Below are positions 1-11,731 of a DNA stretch of 64,000 nucleotides, one piece after another. The notes beneath the pieces were generated by a model. It did not search any database and was not told where the DNA came from. It worked only from the letters and a program-made list of their open reading frames with translations. Made by a program: the position numbers and the translations under genes. The DNA comes from Saccharina japonica (lineage: Eukaryota; Sar; Phaeophyceae; Laminariales; Laminariaceae): assembly GCA_008828725.1 (NCBI GenBank), contig MEHQ01003123.1:198431-262430 (forward strand). Direction: 5' to 3'. Within the stretch, counting starts at the first letter, position 1. Each line of letters opens with the position of its first letter.

Positions 1-159
1 CTTCTGTGGAGCCTCTCGGTGGATATGGGACCCGATCCTCACTGAGACGTGATGATTCCGTCGGACATGTTGCAGTACCAAAGGAGCGAGAACGTAGTGT
101 AGACGTTGATGCAGGCACTTTCGCAGCGACCCCTTAAACCACTTCGCGTAACTACACAC

Positions 160-264
160 CTGTTCTCGGTCGTGGTCTAGCTTGTGCAGCGCGGTGACGA
201 GGTTGTTTCCCCGTGTCAGGGGGTTGAATACGTCCGAGCCCCACATCCCCGGCATTTGAAACTC
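160..264 (-). CDS. Probable internal exon of an unknown minus-strand gene (downstream exon)
   Basis: On the minus strand this stretch reads as 35 uninterrupted codons, beginning EFQMPGMWGSDVF and ending HKLDHDREQ. It has a plausible acceptor (ACCATAG before it) and donor (CAG then GTGTGT). Both ends are in phase 0. The exon at 2108-2511 upstream on the same strand also ends in phase 0, so the two can be spliced across a 1.84 kb intron without changing frame. Composition is protein-like (hydrophobic and charged residues mixed, no low complexity). I recognise no domain. The next exon would lie beyond the left edge of the window. Chance opening of a short frame remains possible. Confidence 0.4.
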
Positions 265-1985
265 CTATGGTAAGCAATGGCAGCGTAAGTGCGCACACGT
301 CCAGAAACAAACTTCGAAGTTTAGTGGGGGGTAGGCAACGCTCGACGCGCAGGTGGAGAGCTCGTAATGACAGTATATACCACGGCGGTATTGTGGACAC
401 TGTTGATGCTTACTGTTTTGAGTTGCAAGTGGCTAGAGTTCGGTTTGCCGTCTTGACAACAACATCGGGTGGCGGCACCACCGCACAGAATTCTAGCGAG
501 TTAATTGGCGTTTCGTCATCCAAGCGAAACCCATTAATAGCGAAAAGTCACGGTTTCGTGTGGTGGATTGGGACATGAACGCTATGCACACAGCCGACAG
601 CACTGGACTATGCATATTATTAATCCGCCACGGCTAGCACATTCACACGTTCAAAACCAACAAACAGCCGCCGGGGTAAGGGTCCGAGAGGCTTGCAGCA
701 ACTCGCACGTTCTGCCCGTACGCCCTCAGAAAACGAAGGCACGGCTTGCACGGCTTGTTATGCGCTATGAAAAGATGGCTTTCAAAACACGGTATGTATG
801 CGCAGGGTAGGGTGCCTCGTTCACTTCAATGCAGCCCCAAATCTCCGACATGACATGCATCGTTGGCACGCGTCACGCGTAGACTACATGCCCAACGCGT
901 TAACCCTCAACCCCCAAATACCTCTAAAGACCTTTACTACTGTAGGTAGCACTTTAAAGCCAACCTATCTACAGTACGAACTCTGACGGATCCCCTGGAC
1001 TGTGAAACTATACCCCAACATCGCTGGAATCACATTTTGAGTTCATTGTGAACATTACACCCGTTGTACAGATCCGATAGATCATTCCCGCTTGGCGATC
1101 TAGATATTATAGGGCAGAGATATCCCCGCACTGTCTGATCTTCAGAAGCCCATGTTGCCGACTGGGAACCGTACAATCGGCATGATCTAGCGCAACCTGG
1201 GTTGGACCTATTGCTGTACACGGACCCTGTCCAACATCTCATAACGACAGGCTAGGATCTGCAGCAGATGACATACTGCAGATCGTGATGTGTCTGGCGT
1301 GTGCAACAATAATACAAGGTACTTGGCATCAGATAATTCCGTGCGTCATGGAGTGTGTCCGTCGGGTTACGGGTTCATTGTTTTCGGCAGCCAAATTGGA
1401 TTTTTGTGAGAGGAATACAGTACGCGACAGATGTTGAGAATCTGATAGTTACGAATTTGAGACTGAGATCTTGGGGGGAGTGTAAAAAATCGACCTCTGT
1501 GTACTGAAAATAGTGTGGAACACACCGAGTCTTGTCTAAGAATTCCAGTCTGGCCAAAAATAAGAGATTACAGTAGTAACATCTGCCGCGTACTGTAGAG
1601 CTCGTGAAGTGAGGAAGGTCCCCAGAAACAATACAGTAATAGGTACACCCACCCCTAACAGTACCAATCTGGGCGGAAATATAAGGAACTATAAAGACAT
1701 TACAGTAATATGAAGCACAAGCTGTCCTTATATTTTTCTTATTTTTGTTCCTTTCTCCTTTTTCTCTCCCTCTTTCCTTTTTCCTTTTTTTCTTCGGGTT
1801 GATTTCCTTTTATCTTGGCTTAGGTGTGCGATGTGCCACAGCAGTTGTGCTGTTTATCGTAGTGCGTTTGCACTTTGTATTTTGTGTATGATATTTTCCC
1901 TGAGGTATTCTTCCACTCTAAATAGAGTTTTTTTGGAGCCTGTCCTGTGACCACCGACCAGCTTTCTCACGATCAGTTACTGTGA
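265..1985. other. No gene recognised; candidate intron
   Basis: Only short chance frames are present. A pyrimidine-rich run lies near 1730-1800. If the two flanking exons belong together, this whole stretch is an intron of that minus-strand gene. Confidence 0.4.
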
Positions 1986-1988
1986 GAA

Positions 1989-2062
1989 CATCAACAACAA
2001 CAATAACAACACCAACACCAACAACAACAACAGCAACAGCAACAGCAACAACAACAACAACA
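1989..2062. repeat. (CAA)n/(CAG)n microsatellite
   Basis: An imperfect run of CAA, CAC and CAG triplets. On the minus strand it opens as a leucine-rich run, which is an artefact of the repeat. Confidence 0.9.
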
Positions 2063-2107
2063 TATTTACGGCCAGATTGATGTATACTGTAGTAGCACGC
2101 GGCTCAC

Positions 2108-2511
2108 CCCAGTGGTGACGAGGGCAACGTTGTCCGCAGAGCGAGTGAAGAACTCGCGCACCACATTGTCCTTGGCGGCCAAAAACGACTCCAGGCAACC
2201 ATTGTCTTCACCGTCATCCTCCCGACCACCACCAGCAATAGTGGTAGCAGCAGAAGTAGCACCGCTCTCTCTCCGCCGATCGCCACTCCAGCACACGCTA
2301 CCCGTCTCAGAAGCATCGTTTCCTGCCGAAGCATGCCCTGGCCAAGCGGGACCCCGCCGTTCTCGTGCGAGAAGATCGTACCCCTTGACAGCGAATGCGA
2401 GGTCGTCGATGACGATTCCAGTCTGACGGTCGTAGCTCTCCTGGAAACGCTCAGAGATGGGAGCGGGTTGCGTCTCCGTGCTCTCCTCTCCCGACAGAAG
2501 GAAGCTGTCTT
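2108..2511 (-). CDS. Probable exon of an unknown minus-strand gene (upstream exon)
   Basis: The minus strand carries about 134 open codons of coding-like text, including ISERFQESYDRQTGIVIDDL near the start and REFFTRSADNVALVTTG at the end. The exon closes at a strong donor (GGG then GTGAGC) in phase 0. The upstream edge is set at an AG following GAAGAGC; an alternative AG lies seven bases further in. The middle third is rich in G, A, S, D and E and is probably disordered. No domain is recognised. The exon at 160-264 is phase-compatible and may be the next exon. Overlapping frames on both strands are also open, so the call is not certain. Confidence 0.42.
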
Positions 2512-2599
2512 CTGCTCTTCATGCAGGTGTAGGAAGGGGCGACCACATACACGCAGGGCAGTGAGCATAATAGATATAGGCGTGTCAGGTTCGTATCAG

Positions 2600-2629
2600 T
2601 GGTGGTGGTGGTGGTGGTGGTGGTGGTGG
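2600..2629. repeat. (GGT)n microsatellite
   Basis: Ten or so GGT/TGG triplets in a row, giving poly-Trp or poly-Thr frames with no biological meaning. Confidence 0.9.
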
Positions 2630-2711
2630 TGTGGGCGTGAAATCCCAACGCCCCCGCTCTATCCTGAGAACGGCCACAGGGGTAGTTATGGAGAATGCAA
2701 AGCACGTATCG

Positions 2712-2835
2712 CAGTGAAGAGGGGGGAGGAGAGCCTACTTAGTGGCCCCGCATCTGAACTACGACTAAGAGGAAGATAAAAAATAAGAGCGAAGACAATA
2801 AATTGGATGGAAAACTAAAATATAAAATTGATCAA
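2712..2835 (+). repeat. Dispersed repeat family B, copy 1
   Basis: Shares with copies at 3145, 28593 and 33815 the order: G-run, GAGCCTACTTAGTG, ATCTGA(A/G)(C/T)TACGACTA, a purine-rich stretch, then GGATGGA. It is moderately diverged and non-coding. Confidence 0.7.
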
Positions 2836-3144
2836 GTTCGACACGCGTCGCATGGAGCCTCTCTGTACCGGTGTACCGGGTATCGGCTGGCGTACCTTAT
2901 GGAAAAGTGGTGGTATGGTATTTGATCACTCCCCATCGCTGTAATACCTTAACCCTTTGCGTCTTCGCGATTGGTTTATCTACTGCGAGATAAACTGAAA
3001 GGGTGGGTTCACGCAGCCTCGGTGCTGCATGCTAAAATACCAGACAAGGGAGCGCGGAGGCACACCAAAGAAAAAATATAAGGCAAAGTGATACCAGGTT
3101 ACAAGCACATTATTGTTTTTATACTGTAGACGATCGAAATTTAG

Positions 3145-3285
3145 GCACGGGCCGTAGTGGGGACAGGGGAGGAGAGCCTGTATTGTGAATTCGGATCTGA
3201 GCTACGACCAGTAAATAGTGTAGGAGGGGAAGAGAAAAGAAGGGCAAAGATCGTATTAAATGGGAGGACAAATAACGTGTAGATA
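3145..3285 (+). repeat. Dispersed repeat family B, copy 2
   Basis: Same module order as copy 1 (GTAGTGGGGAC, GGAGAGCCTG, CGGATCTGAGCTACGACC, purine-rich, GGGAGGACA), lying only about 300 bp downstream of it in the same orientation. Confidence 0.7.
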
Positions 3286-3580
3286 GATACACAGAATGGA
3301 ACGATTGGTACGTGGGTGAAATGAAATAATCATATAACGTCTTGAACAACTGCATTAATAGTATGTATGAATTATTTCGTTGGTTTTATATGGCACGCTA
3401 TCCTCACGCAGTGATGCAATATACCTGGTGCCTTGGTACAGCAGTACATATTCGGTAGGGCTGCACCGGAGCCGGCAGTCGGAAAAGTTACGAGAATTGT
3501 CGACGCGTCGTTATTGGCTCCTGATACCAGACAGCAGTACTCACATCGGCACCTACTCAAAAACCCTTCCTACAGATACT

Positions 3581-4015
3581 TCCCACGAGGCTTCCCACAG
3601 GTTCCCGTGGGTTCCCGATTGTGTTTTTGACTGAGTTCCAACGAGGCTTCCCACGCGTTCCCGTGGTATTTCGCGGGATCCCACGCGTTCCCGTGGTATT
3701 TCGCGGGATCCCACGGAAACCTGTGGGATCCCGTGGTACCCCTCGGAAACTCACGGGAACCTGTGTGGGATCCCGTGGTATCCTGCGGAATCCCACGGGA
3801 ACCTGTGGGATTCCCATGGGACGTCCTACGGGAACCCACGTTACTTCACGGTGTCCCGCGGGATACAGAGGGAGGTCCCAATCGTTCCCGGGAGGTTCCC
3901 CGAGCAAGTCCACGGGGTCAAATGGGATCCGGTGGCGTGCGCTGGTTTCCCGCAGGAATGCACGAGGCGGAGGTTCACCTGGCGTATCCAAAACGTCCCG
4001 CGGGTGCTATGAAAT
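3581..4015. repeat. Array of palindromic GGGATCCCACGGGAACC-type units
   Basis: About 430 bp consist almost entirely of variants of GGGA(T/A)CCCACGGGAACC and its complement, in both orientations. One unit of about 30 bp (CACGCGTTCCCGTGGTATTT then CGCGGGATCC) is repeated exactly in tandem at about 3651-3713. Open frames on both strands here encode Gly/Pro/Arg/Thr repeats and are by-products of the array. Confidence 0.85.
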
Positions 4016-5105
4016 AGAGGCAACAGTAGCTACGCTCGTACGAGTAATGAGGGTAACAATTCGTTCTACTGCTGTACGAGCGATTACTATAACACGAATT
4101 GCAAGTGTTGCAACGCCAATAATACGGCGTGCTGTAATGATCCGACTGCTGCGATATGGCTTTGCCAGAAGATCTTCACGCGAGCCCCCGCCGGTACTTC
4201 AAATGATACTCACGCACGTATCTTCTCTCACTCTCTCTCTCTCTCTCCCTTATATCGGTGCCCGGTAAGGTCTACAGTACTACTTGTTTACTCAATGTGT
4301 AGCCACACAGACTTCCCGCTTTGTTCTCACTGCCTTGCTGACGAAAGCAAGTTGCCTAACCTACGGCACACAACCGTCTCTCTATGGTACGTATATACAA
4401 CACCCCTGTTCAAAATCAGGCATACGTGCCTACGTACACAATCTGTTCACCCGTTGGGACAATTGGATCCACCAGGATCCACTTCTTGGATTCTTCGTCG
4501 TCGTGCCTGTTTTTTTTTTGTTGTGCTTTGATCTCGGTACGTATCATAGCACGCATGGCTCACCTGGTTTGAATGCTGCTGCAACGTTCTGCAGAACGCA
4601 GCGCGACACAAACGTCCATCGTATTGCCACCAGTGCTAGAGCCTGTGCCCTCATCCTCGCAGCAGCCGGGTGTGTGGCTTAGCCTCTATGTATACGAAGC
4701 GCTACAGATTTTTTTACAAAATTGTTACAACTACGTCAGCTGTGAGTATGACCAATTGAATGGTAGATTTGTTTTTCGAAAATGGAATCTTGGAAATAAG
4801 CGGCGCAACCTGTCACGCTTCGGAACGACCATCGGTTTCTGTCTACAGTAGTTCGTGACTGAGACGCCAGGTAGTCCAGAGTATTATCGTATTATCGTTT
4901 ATCGTACGTACTCGTAGTGTATAATAGCGCGACATCGTGAGAGTTCCCTGCCTGAGCTTTCGTGAGCACGTTTGTTTGTCGTCGGGGGTGTGGTGGCACA
5001 GAACCCTCTTGTGCGAGATTGAACTTGCCTCTACGTCTCTTCATTGGCGTTTTTCTTGGTTGAAGGCCGACCGGGTGGCACGTTTTGCAGCTTTTCGAGC
5101 GAACT
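4016..5105. other. No gene recognised; contains a CT run
   Basis: Only chance frames are seen. A (CT)n microsatellite lies at about 4226-4248 and a T-run at about 4510. Confidence 0.4.
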
Positions 5106-5312
5106 CGTGCTGCAGCGTTAAAGATGCCTCCATTTCTAGTTTGTACCCACCGATAATAATGTTGTTTCGCGTGGGATTGGTGCAGCGTTGAAGGTGCCTC
5201 GATTTCCATTTTGCCCCCCGCCGAAAGTTGATTCGAGCGAGAACTTACTTGTGGTGCAGTGTTGAATATGCCTCAAGTATCTATTTTGCCCCCACCGAAC
5301 GTCGCTTTGCGT
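5106..5312. repeat. Three diverged tandem repeats of about 70 bp
   Basis: The sequence GTGCAGCGTTGAAGGTGCCT, followed by a CATTTTGCCCCCACCGAA-like block, occurs three times, starting near 5110, 5178 and 5252. The copies differ at many positions, so the array is not recent. Confidence 0.7.
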
Positions 5313-5439
5313 AATACTCTTCTAGAGGTTTAAGGCGTATTCGTATTGGAGACTTGCTGCGTAACAGGTATACGGCTAACACGTTACACCGCATCGTGGT
5401 CGCATGCAGTTTGGTCTGGGTATAAATGAGCATAATGTT

Positions 5440-5660
5440 CGCATGTCTTCACATGTCGCGGCATGTCGCGGGTAGTGCCACAAAAAGTGACTGAATGTGG
5501 ATCCCTGACATGCCGCGACATGTGCCGCGACATGCTGCGGCATGTCGCGGCATGCCACGGCAAGGCCCACGGGTTGGAGTGGAGGTTGGGGTCGGGGTTG
5601 CCGGGAAACTTGCCGTGGGCCTTGCCGCGGCAATCGTTCCAACATTGTATGGAACCAGCA
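5440..5660. repeat. Palindromic CATGTCGCGGCATG array with inverted arms
   Basis: Repeated (A/G)CATG(T/C)CGCGGCATG words run from 5450 to 5560. They are followed by an inverted pair, GGCAAGGCCCACGG (about 5560) and CCGTGGGCCTTGCC (about 5611), flanking a GGTTGGGGTC-rich loop. The words resemble those of the foldback element at 19431-19571, which also joins a GTGCCAC(G)AAAAAGT block. Confidence 0.75.
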
Positions 5661-6615
5661 CGTTTAACAGGGCCGATTGACAAAAACCTTCTTGGTGGGC
5701 TCTCGATACGGGCGGTATCTTTGGAGGCGGCAATCCACCCGAAAGCACTCGTACGTAGCGGTCGAGTACGTGGTGGTGGTTTGATATGGGCGTCGGACAG
5801 TTAACAACTCGGGACCATTATATTCGTTTAGCAATCGAACCCCACGAGATGAGCCGGCCGTTGGAGACGCGAACCCACCCGAAACCAAGTGCAAGTGTAT
5901 ATGCCATGGGCCGGTTAGTAGTGATTTACCGACATGGTCTGGCCGTTAAATATAGCAATCTACCCGAAATTATAGAGGGTGGCCAAATGAGTTCCCAATG
6001 TGGGCGGGCCGTTAAGAACGAAACACTTTTTGGTGGTTGGGCGATTGTGCTATGGATGTAAGGGGCTCCTGATGTACACGGGTTACTCGGATTGAACGCG
6101 GACACGGAGGGCGAAGGCGTTTCACTTGAGCTGGGCGAACGGTAAGCAGGCCGGCCGTGTTTTGCTGTATGTGTTAAGGGAAGCGCACCCATGCGGGCAA
6201 TGGGGGCATCACATCACTATGATGCTATTTGATTTTGGGTGTATATCAGGGAGGTGCATGCACGGGGGTAAAGGGGGCAGCGTAGCCCCTTCTTACCCTT
6301 GCTATTCCTTGAATTTCACGTACTTCTCGTGCATACGCTCGCTAAAACGAATCGTAACAAGAAAACAAAACAGTATGTCCACAGGAACAACTGTTATTGA
6401 TACACGAAAGAGCAGGCATCATTTGTTATAGACCATAAATGATACGGTGTACAGTACGCAGACCAATATTAAAACATTAACAAACACAACCACAACAAAG
6501 CACCTACCTTGATTCCTGATAAATTATATTTATTTGTACGATCGCTTTGCTCTCGACGAACATACTGTAGTAACAGTGGCTGGTAGTGGCACTACAGGGA
6601 TGTATGTGATTATTT
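5661..6615. other. No gene; weak degenerate repeats
   Basis: Several diverged occurrences of a GGC(A/C)G...CAATC(C/T)ACCCGAAA-type word between 5700 and 6010 suggest an old tandem array. No coding signal is seen. Confidence 0.35.
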
Positions 6616-7700
6616 TTCATGAGTGCCAATGGAAGCGTCCCTTGCACATCATGGCCCGTCATGGCAACTCATTCATGGGCTTTCATGGGCGTTTGTGGCA
6701 CTTCCATATACAGTAGAGCATACCACTTATTCTAGATTTGGTATGATTGGCGTAGGGTCAGGGTTTGGGTTTTTGTCTGATAGGCTTTTAGAGGGAAAGG
6801 GTTACAGTTAGGCGAATTCCATTACGTTTTCCTCGTGGGCTTTCATGGCACTTTCAAGGATACATGGCACTTTCTTCATGGCCACTCATGGCGCCTAGTC
6901 TATTGTCAGCTCATCACCTCATGCGCCTTCACGCGCCTTCGTGCGCTTTCTTCACTGGCTCCCATGGCACTTCCATTATACATTCCTGGAAAGTATAATA
7001 CCAGGTACGGGTATGTGATTTCATGAACGCGTTCATGAAACCGACTGCAACAACGGCAGTTTCATTAATTTAATAAAGTTGCCATGGGGACCGTCATGGG
7101 ATTCCCATGACACTGCCATAACCCTGTTTGCTACGACATTCTCGTTGGACTGTGTGGACTGTGTCATGGTACTTCCATAAGGTGCCATGACGTGCCACGA
7201 GAACACAACAGGAAGTGCCATGATGGTTCATTTCATCCCATGATGAGTACCTGGTAGGTACTATACGAGGTGCCATGAAAGCGCAGTGAAAGCTGTCATC
7301 AGGTTCCATGGGAAAATCTCATGATACATAGCACCATCATGGCATGTCCATTGCAGTCTCATGCCAGCCCCGTGGCATTCTCATGCCAGCTCCCCGGTTT
7401 TTTACCGTGGCATTCCTACAGTAGTATGGCAAGGCATGGAGGCGCCATGATGACGTCAATGGCAAGTCATGGCACTGCCGTGGGATTTACTACTACGAGT
7501 ACGGCATTTGCTTCATGGCAGTCCCATGGCGGCAATGCTATGGACGTTCATGCACGCCCTTAAACGTTCATGAATGTTCATGGGACTGGCGTGGGACTGC
7601 CACAAGACTATGGACGTCCACGACCGTCCATCAGACTGCCATGGGCTTGCCATGGGACTACAGTAGCATGGGACTGGCATGGGACTAGCGTACGACTGCC
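6616..7700. repeat. CATGG-rich palindromic-word array
   Basis: About 1.1 kb is dense in CATGGCACT, TGCCATGG, CATGGGACTGCCATG and CGTTCATGAA words in both orientations, most centred on CATG or CCATGG. The spacing is irregular, so this is not a simple tandem satellite. All frames through it are by-products. Confidence 0.75.
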
Positions 7701-7725
7701 ACGAAAAACACAGATACTTGTACCC

Positions 7726-8101
7726 ATGAGCGAACGTCAAGGATACGCCCGCAGGCTACTTTTCCCAGGAGAACAACAGCCACCACGAGCATCGCAGGCA
7801 GGGGTGGGTGGAACAACAGGATGGGATGGCGAGACCCTTCACTCCATCCCCGACGAAGACCATGCAGCAGGAGGTGCCTCTTATTTTTTCGATACCACCA
7901 GGTACGTAGCAGGTAGGCGCCACCGAGTACCGATTGAGACCACTTTTGCCGCCATAGCCGCGAGCAGACTGGACGCAATCAAAGTCGCCACCGCCGCCGC
8001 CGTCACAATTGGCAAGGACGGGAGGACGGGGAGTGGGCGTACGTACATGCTAACGTTGGACATGGCTATAGCACAATTCCTTGGTTGCGATCGTGTTGTC
8101 G
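7726..8101 (+). CDS. Possible first exon of an unknown gene
   Basis: An ATG at 7726 (MSERQGYARRLL...) opens 125 codons up to a donor-like G|GTACGTA at 8101/8102. The last 70 residues look protein-like, with an alanine-rich stretch (TFAAIAASRLDAIKVATAAA) and then TLDMAIAQFLGCDRVV. No domain is recognised. Without splicing the frame runs on to 8151. The antisense strand is open too (an alanine/leucine-rich frame), which weakens the call. It begins at the edge of the CATGG array, so its promoter and upstream part are unclear. No downstream exon could be assigned. Confidence 0.35.
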
Positions 8102-8329
8102 GTACGTATATATTACCTGGTGGTTCGTGTTTTTGTTTGTCGCATGGTTGACCTTCAGAACCAGTTCCGGTCACTCGAACGGTTGCTCGTTATTTTTTCG
8201 TTGTGACGGTTACATAACGTTCTGGGAAGTTGTGGAAACCCCTTTTGTGTGGCTGTCGGCTGTCGGAGGTCAGAGGGGGCATATGCAACCCTACATTAGG
8301 TCTTGAAGCGTACGGGACACCATCTTCTT

Positions 8330-9440
8330 AGCCAACCTGTCTCCAACAGTTCAGGGGCTTCACGCTGGGTGGGTGCTTGTTTGTTGGACTTCGTGGTACG
8401 TCCTGGTACAGGAACTTGAAAACGGTCCAGGTGGAGTCATATCCTTGAGACCTCAAGAGCCAAAAATAGAAAGGCGCAAAAAGATGAGTCGTCTCAGCAA
8501 CAAATACTAGAAAGCCAGAAAGAGCACAAGAAGTGGTAGCTGGGAGAGCGAGACCACCTTCTGGCAGTGCGCAGGGGGTCATGGAAGCCCTCGTGCAACT
8601 TGCTACCCCGGGGTCACGGAGCTAACCCCATCATAATATGTTGACCCAGTTGTAGATGGCGGTCACGCCCAACAGTGGACCCCTTTGCAAGATGTAAAGG
8701 TGCGGGGTATGATGTCTTCGCGAGGAAACGAATCATCCACAGCACTATACTGTACGTCCACACCCTTGAACTCAGCAGGAACCCGGGGCTGGCATGTTGC
8801 GGTTCGCGCAAGAACATGCACACCACACCAGTAGCAAACCCGTGGATGTGCTGAGATGGGAAGATACTTTGAAATTGGTAGTCTTTCACGATGTCAGACC
8901 GAAGGGGGAACCCTCAGAGTTTGCCTGGCTCGGAGTAGCAGAGGCAGTAGTTCAGGTCAAGGACTCAAGAAGAAGAAACGTCGTCTTTATTAGCTTCAGC
9001 AAGATGAAACCAATTCCCAGGACTGAGAGCGAGGGATCTGGCAGCCTACTCTCACCGTCACAGTAAGTCTACGTCCGTTCCTACAGTAGATATATCAGAT
9101 ACTCTACAAGAGTCCTGCGCTTACGTTCTTCTACGTCAAACTACGAACCCGCATTCTCTCTCGTTGTAGATCGGCAACCAACAGGTCTACGACTCTGGTA
9201 CAGCAAAGAACATCCTTCGTACTCGTACTCGACTAGTCCTCAACTACTCGACTCTCTGTCCAATCATATACTTGTCTGCTGTACTGGCCTGCTCTACCTC
9301 ATTATTGTTAGTCTAACAGCAGTCTTATCACGCTCTTTACGTGAGCTCCTCTTACCGCAGTGGCTACTGTAGCAGTCAGTCTCCCAGAAGGATAGCCTGC
9401 TACCTGCTACCCGGGGGCTGACTCATCCCCTAGTCCCTAC
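8330..9440 (+). mobile_element. Probable retroelement fossil, family unresolved
   Basis: Coding-like text on the plus strand ends at about 9066 with a 90-residue open stretch (KLVVFHDVRPKGEPSEFAWL and following). After it comes about 370 bp of non-coding, pyrimidine-rich sequence of the kind found at the ends of LTR elements. No second terminal repeat is identified. The element looks old and is broken, with several breaks. A degraded host exon is the alternative. Confidence 0.3.
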
Positions 9441-9984
9441 CCTGTAACTCAAAATACTCCTGAAACCCAATGTCACATCAGTGCCAAATGGTAGTCCCGA
9501 GATGCCACAGGGGGGGGTTTTGGCCGATGGTGCATGGGGCCCCGAAATGTGCCCAACAAGTACCACACTGGAGCAAGGTATGTGTCAGGATGTCTCGGCG
9601 ACAGGTACCCGCCAGCACAGTTGAGTGTCTGAGCGTAGATAGGCCTCTGTCTACGATACCCACCACCAAAATCCATCATTGTTGGGGCTACTGTAGCATA
9701 GGTCTGGGTTTCTCTGGGGGAAAACAATTATTTCGGCGAGTTGTACCGAGGGAAATACCCTTTTTAGGGCTTGGCACTGACTGACTCAGTCAGTGGTGAA
9801 TATGCTGTCGTCAAACTCAATCAGTTTACTATGTAGTATACTGGGCGAGATAAGTGAGTAACGCAGAGCGTATAGCGCGGCCGATCAACCCCGGGGGCCC
9901 CGCTGGAGGCGCCGCCAGAGATTTGAAAAAAAAATGAACTTTCGCTTCATTTCTGATCACAATCGATCCACCACATTATTTCAC
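9441..9984. other. No gene recognised
   Basis: Short frames on both strands between 9470 and 9784 show no family resemblance or convincing codon pattern. Confidence 0.4.
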
Positions 9985-10145
9985 TTTTTGTATATACCTC
10001 CATGTGGAAGTGAATTTTAATTTTACTTCCCCATGAAAGCAGAATTAGTCCATGTGAGTTTTTTTACTGCCATGAAAGTAATTTTCCCTTCCATGGAAAC
10101 TTCCATGGAACGAAATAGTATTTTCTTGCATTGAAGCAATGTTCC

Positions 10146-10290
10146 GTTTGAAGAGGGCCTTCGGCCACGAGACAGGTTTAGGTGGTGTGGTTCCGCGCTG
10201 CGCGCTGGACAGTTAAAAACATCCCATTTGTAATTGTGGTTCTCGTTTTGGTGATTGGGATGGGCCCACTTTGGGTGAGACGGTGTACCA
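10146..10290 (+). repeat. Direct repeat inside the palindrome array, copy 1
   Basis: The segment starting CCGTTTGAAGAGGGCCTTCG and ending GGGTGAGACGGTGT recurs at 10904-11044 with modest divergence. Together with the surrounding palindromes this suggests a higher-order unit of about 760 bp. Confidence 0.8.
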
Positions 10291-10903
10291 AGTGGGATCA
10301 GGGAGTGAATTTATGGAAACTTCCCTCGCTTCCCTGTTTTACTTCCATGAAAGTAACAAAGCATCCATAGAAGTTGAATTTATTTCCATGGAAGTAAAAA
10401 ATACTTCCGTGGAAGTAAATCGAAAGTAAAATGTGGACGTAAAATGGAAGTAAAAACACTTCCTCCATGGAAGTAAAAAACACTTCCATTGAAGTTGACT
10501 TCACTTCCATGGAAGTAAATAAAACTTCCATGTCAACTCCATGGAAATGTAATCGAAATATAAATAATATGGAAGATCGTCAAAATCGGGGGTCTACTAC
10601 ATTATTGTTTTTTCTTCATTCCATGGAAGTGAAAATATACTTCCATTAACTTGTTTTTTTACTTTCATGGAAGTAAATTTAATTTATTCATGAAAGTAAA
10701 TCATGAAAGTAAAAAAAATCCGTTTACTTTCATCGAAGTAAGTTTACCTTCATGAAAGTAAAATTTTACTTTCAAGAAAGTAAAAAAAGTCAAAAACCTT
10801 TCATGGAGGGTAACTTGGCTCATTATGTGGAAAACATCATGGACCTAAACCGTATATACTTCCATGGAAGAAAAACACTTCCATGGTTCTGTGGAAGTTT
10901 CCG

Positions 10904-11044
10904 TTTGAAGAGGGCCTTCGGTCACTATTAATAGACAGGTCTAGTGTGGTTCCGCACTGCGCGCTACACGGTTTTTAATATCCCGTTTGAAATTGGTTCA
11001 CGTTTTGGTAATAGGGATGGGACCACTATGGGTGGGACGGTGTG
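10904..11044 (+). repeat. Direct repeat inside the palindrome array, copy 2
   Basis: Second copy of the 10146-10290 segment. A small insertion (ACTATTAATAG) distinguishes it from the first. Confidence 0.8.
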
Positions 11045-11200
11045 CCCCCTGCTTCCAATTTAAGCACATGCAAGCAAGCAAACTTGTACTGTATGGAAGT
11101 AATTTTTACTTCCATGAAAGTAAAGAGAAAGTTTATTATTAAGAATCGGGAACCGATAGAAAAATAAACTGTAGTTTGTTGTTGTAGAGAGAATTTGGCG

Positions 11201-11731
11201 TTATGGTTCATATTCTTGGCCGAGTAAGAAGTACGTAGCACATTTCACAGCAGCAGCCGGTATTGTTTGGTTTATCGTGCTTGTGGAAATACCAAGTGGA
11301 TACCGCACGGAACGGTGCTGGCAGACTGGTAGAACACGCGAACAGACAGGGCTGTTGTTTACAACTGGACAGCGGTCGCTCGCTGGACCAGATAATTCGT
11401 GATTTCTCGAGTTCACCGCTGGGCGGCGAGTCGGGGAATTAGCGAGGGCAACCGCAACGTCGGAGGCGAAGCGCTGCATACGAGGCATAGACAGTGAGCA
11501 CTTCCGAAGCGTCGACACTGAGCATCGCATCGATCGGTATGTTACTACGTGCAGATAGGAGGTGTTATTTGTCTCCTCAATTCTACGACACTGGCGGGCA
11601 GGGAGCGTGTGCGTTTGGAAACGGTACGAGCGAGTTATGTTGCTTGTGAGAAATTCAAAAACAAAAATGCGGGGAAATAGGTTTGACAGCAGCAGCTCAA
11701 CATCATGATCAAGCACATGCGCATCCGGCAA
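11201..11731 (-). CDS. Hypothetical 176-residue open frame in an island within the array
   Basis: The longest clean minus-strand frame in the single-copy island between palindrome blocks. It starts MPDAHVLDHDVELLLSNLFP and ends LLGQEYEP. The predicted protein is rich in Arg, Ser, Asn and Pro, has no signal peptide or membrane segment, and matches no family I know. Codon use does not clearly favour this frame, so it may be a chance opening. The island itself could be an inserted fragment. Confidence 0.15.
   Translation of the reverse strand: MPDAHVLDHDVELLLSNLFPRIFVFEFLTSNITRSYRFQTHTLPARQCRRIEETNNTSYLHVVTYRSMRCSVSTLRKCSLSMPRMQRFASDVAVALANSPTRRPAVNSRNHELSGPASDRCPVVNNSPVCSRVLPVCQHRSVRYPLGISTSTINQTIPAAAVKCATYFLLGQEYEP

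Noticed and set aside
3557-4268. Overlapping Gly/Pro/Arg-rich frames on both strands
   Set aside because: They are translations of the GGGATCCC palindrome array and share its periodicity.
5440-5660. A CRISPR-like array
   Set aside because: The repeats are contiguous palindromic words with no spacers of uniform length, in a eukaryotic context. The same applies to the arrays at 10-12 kb and 27 kb.
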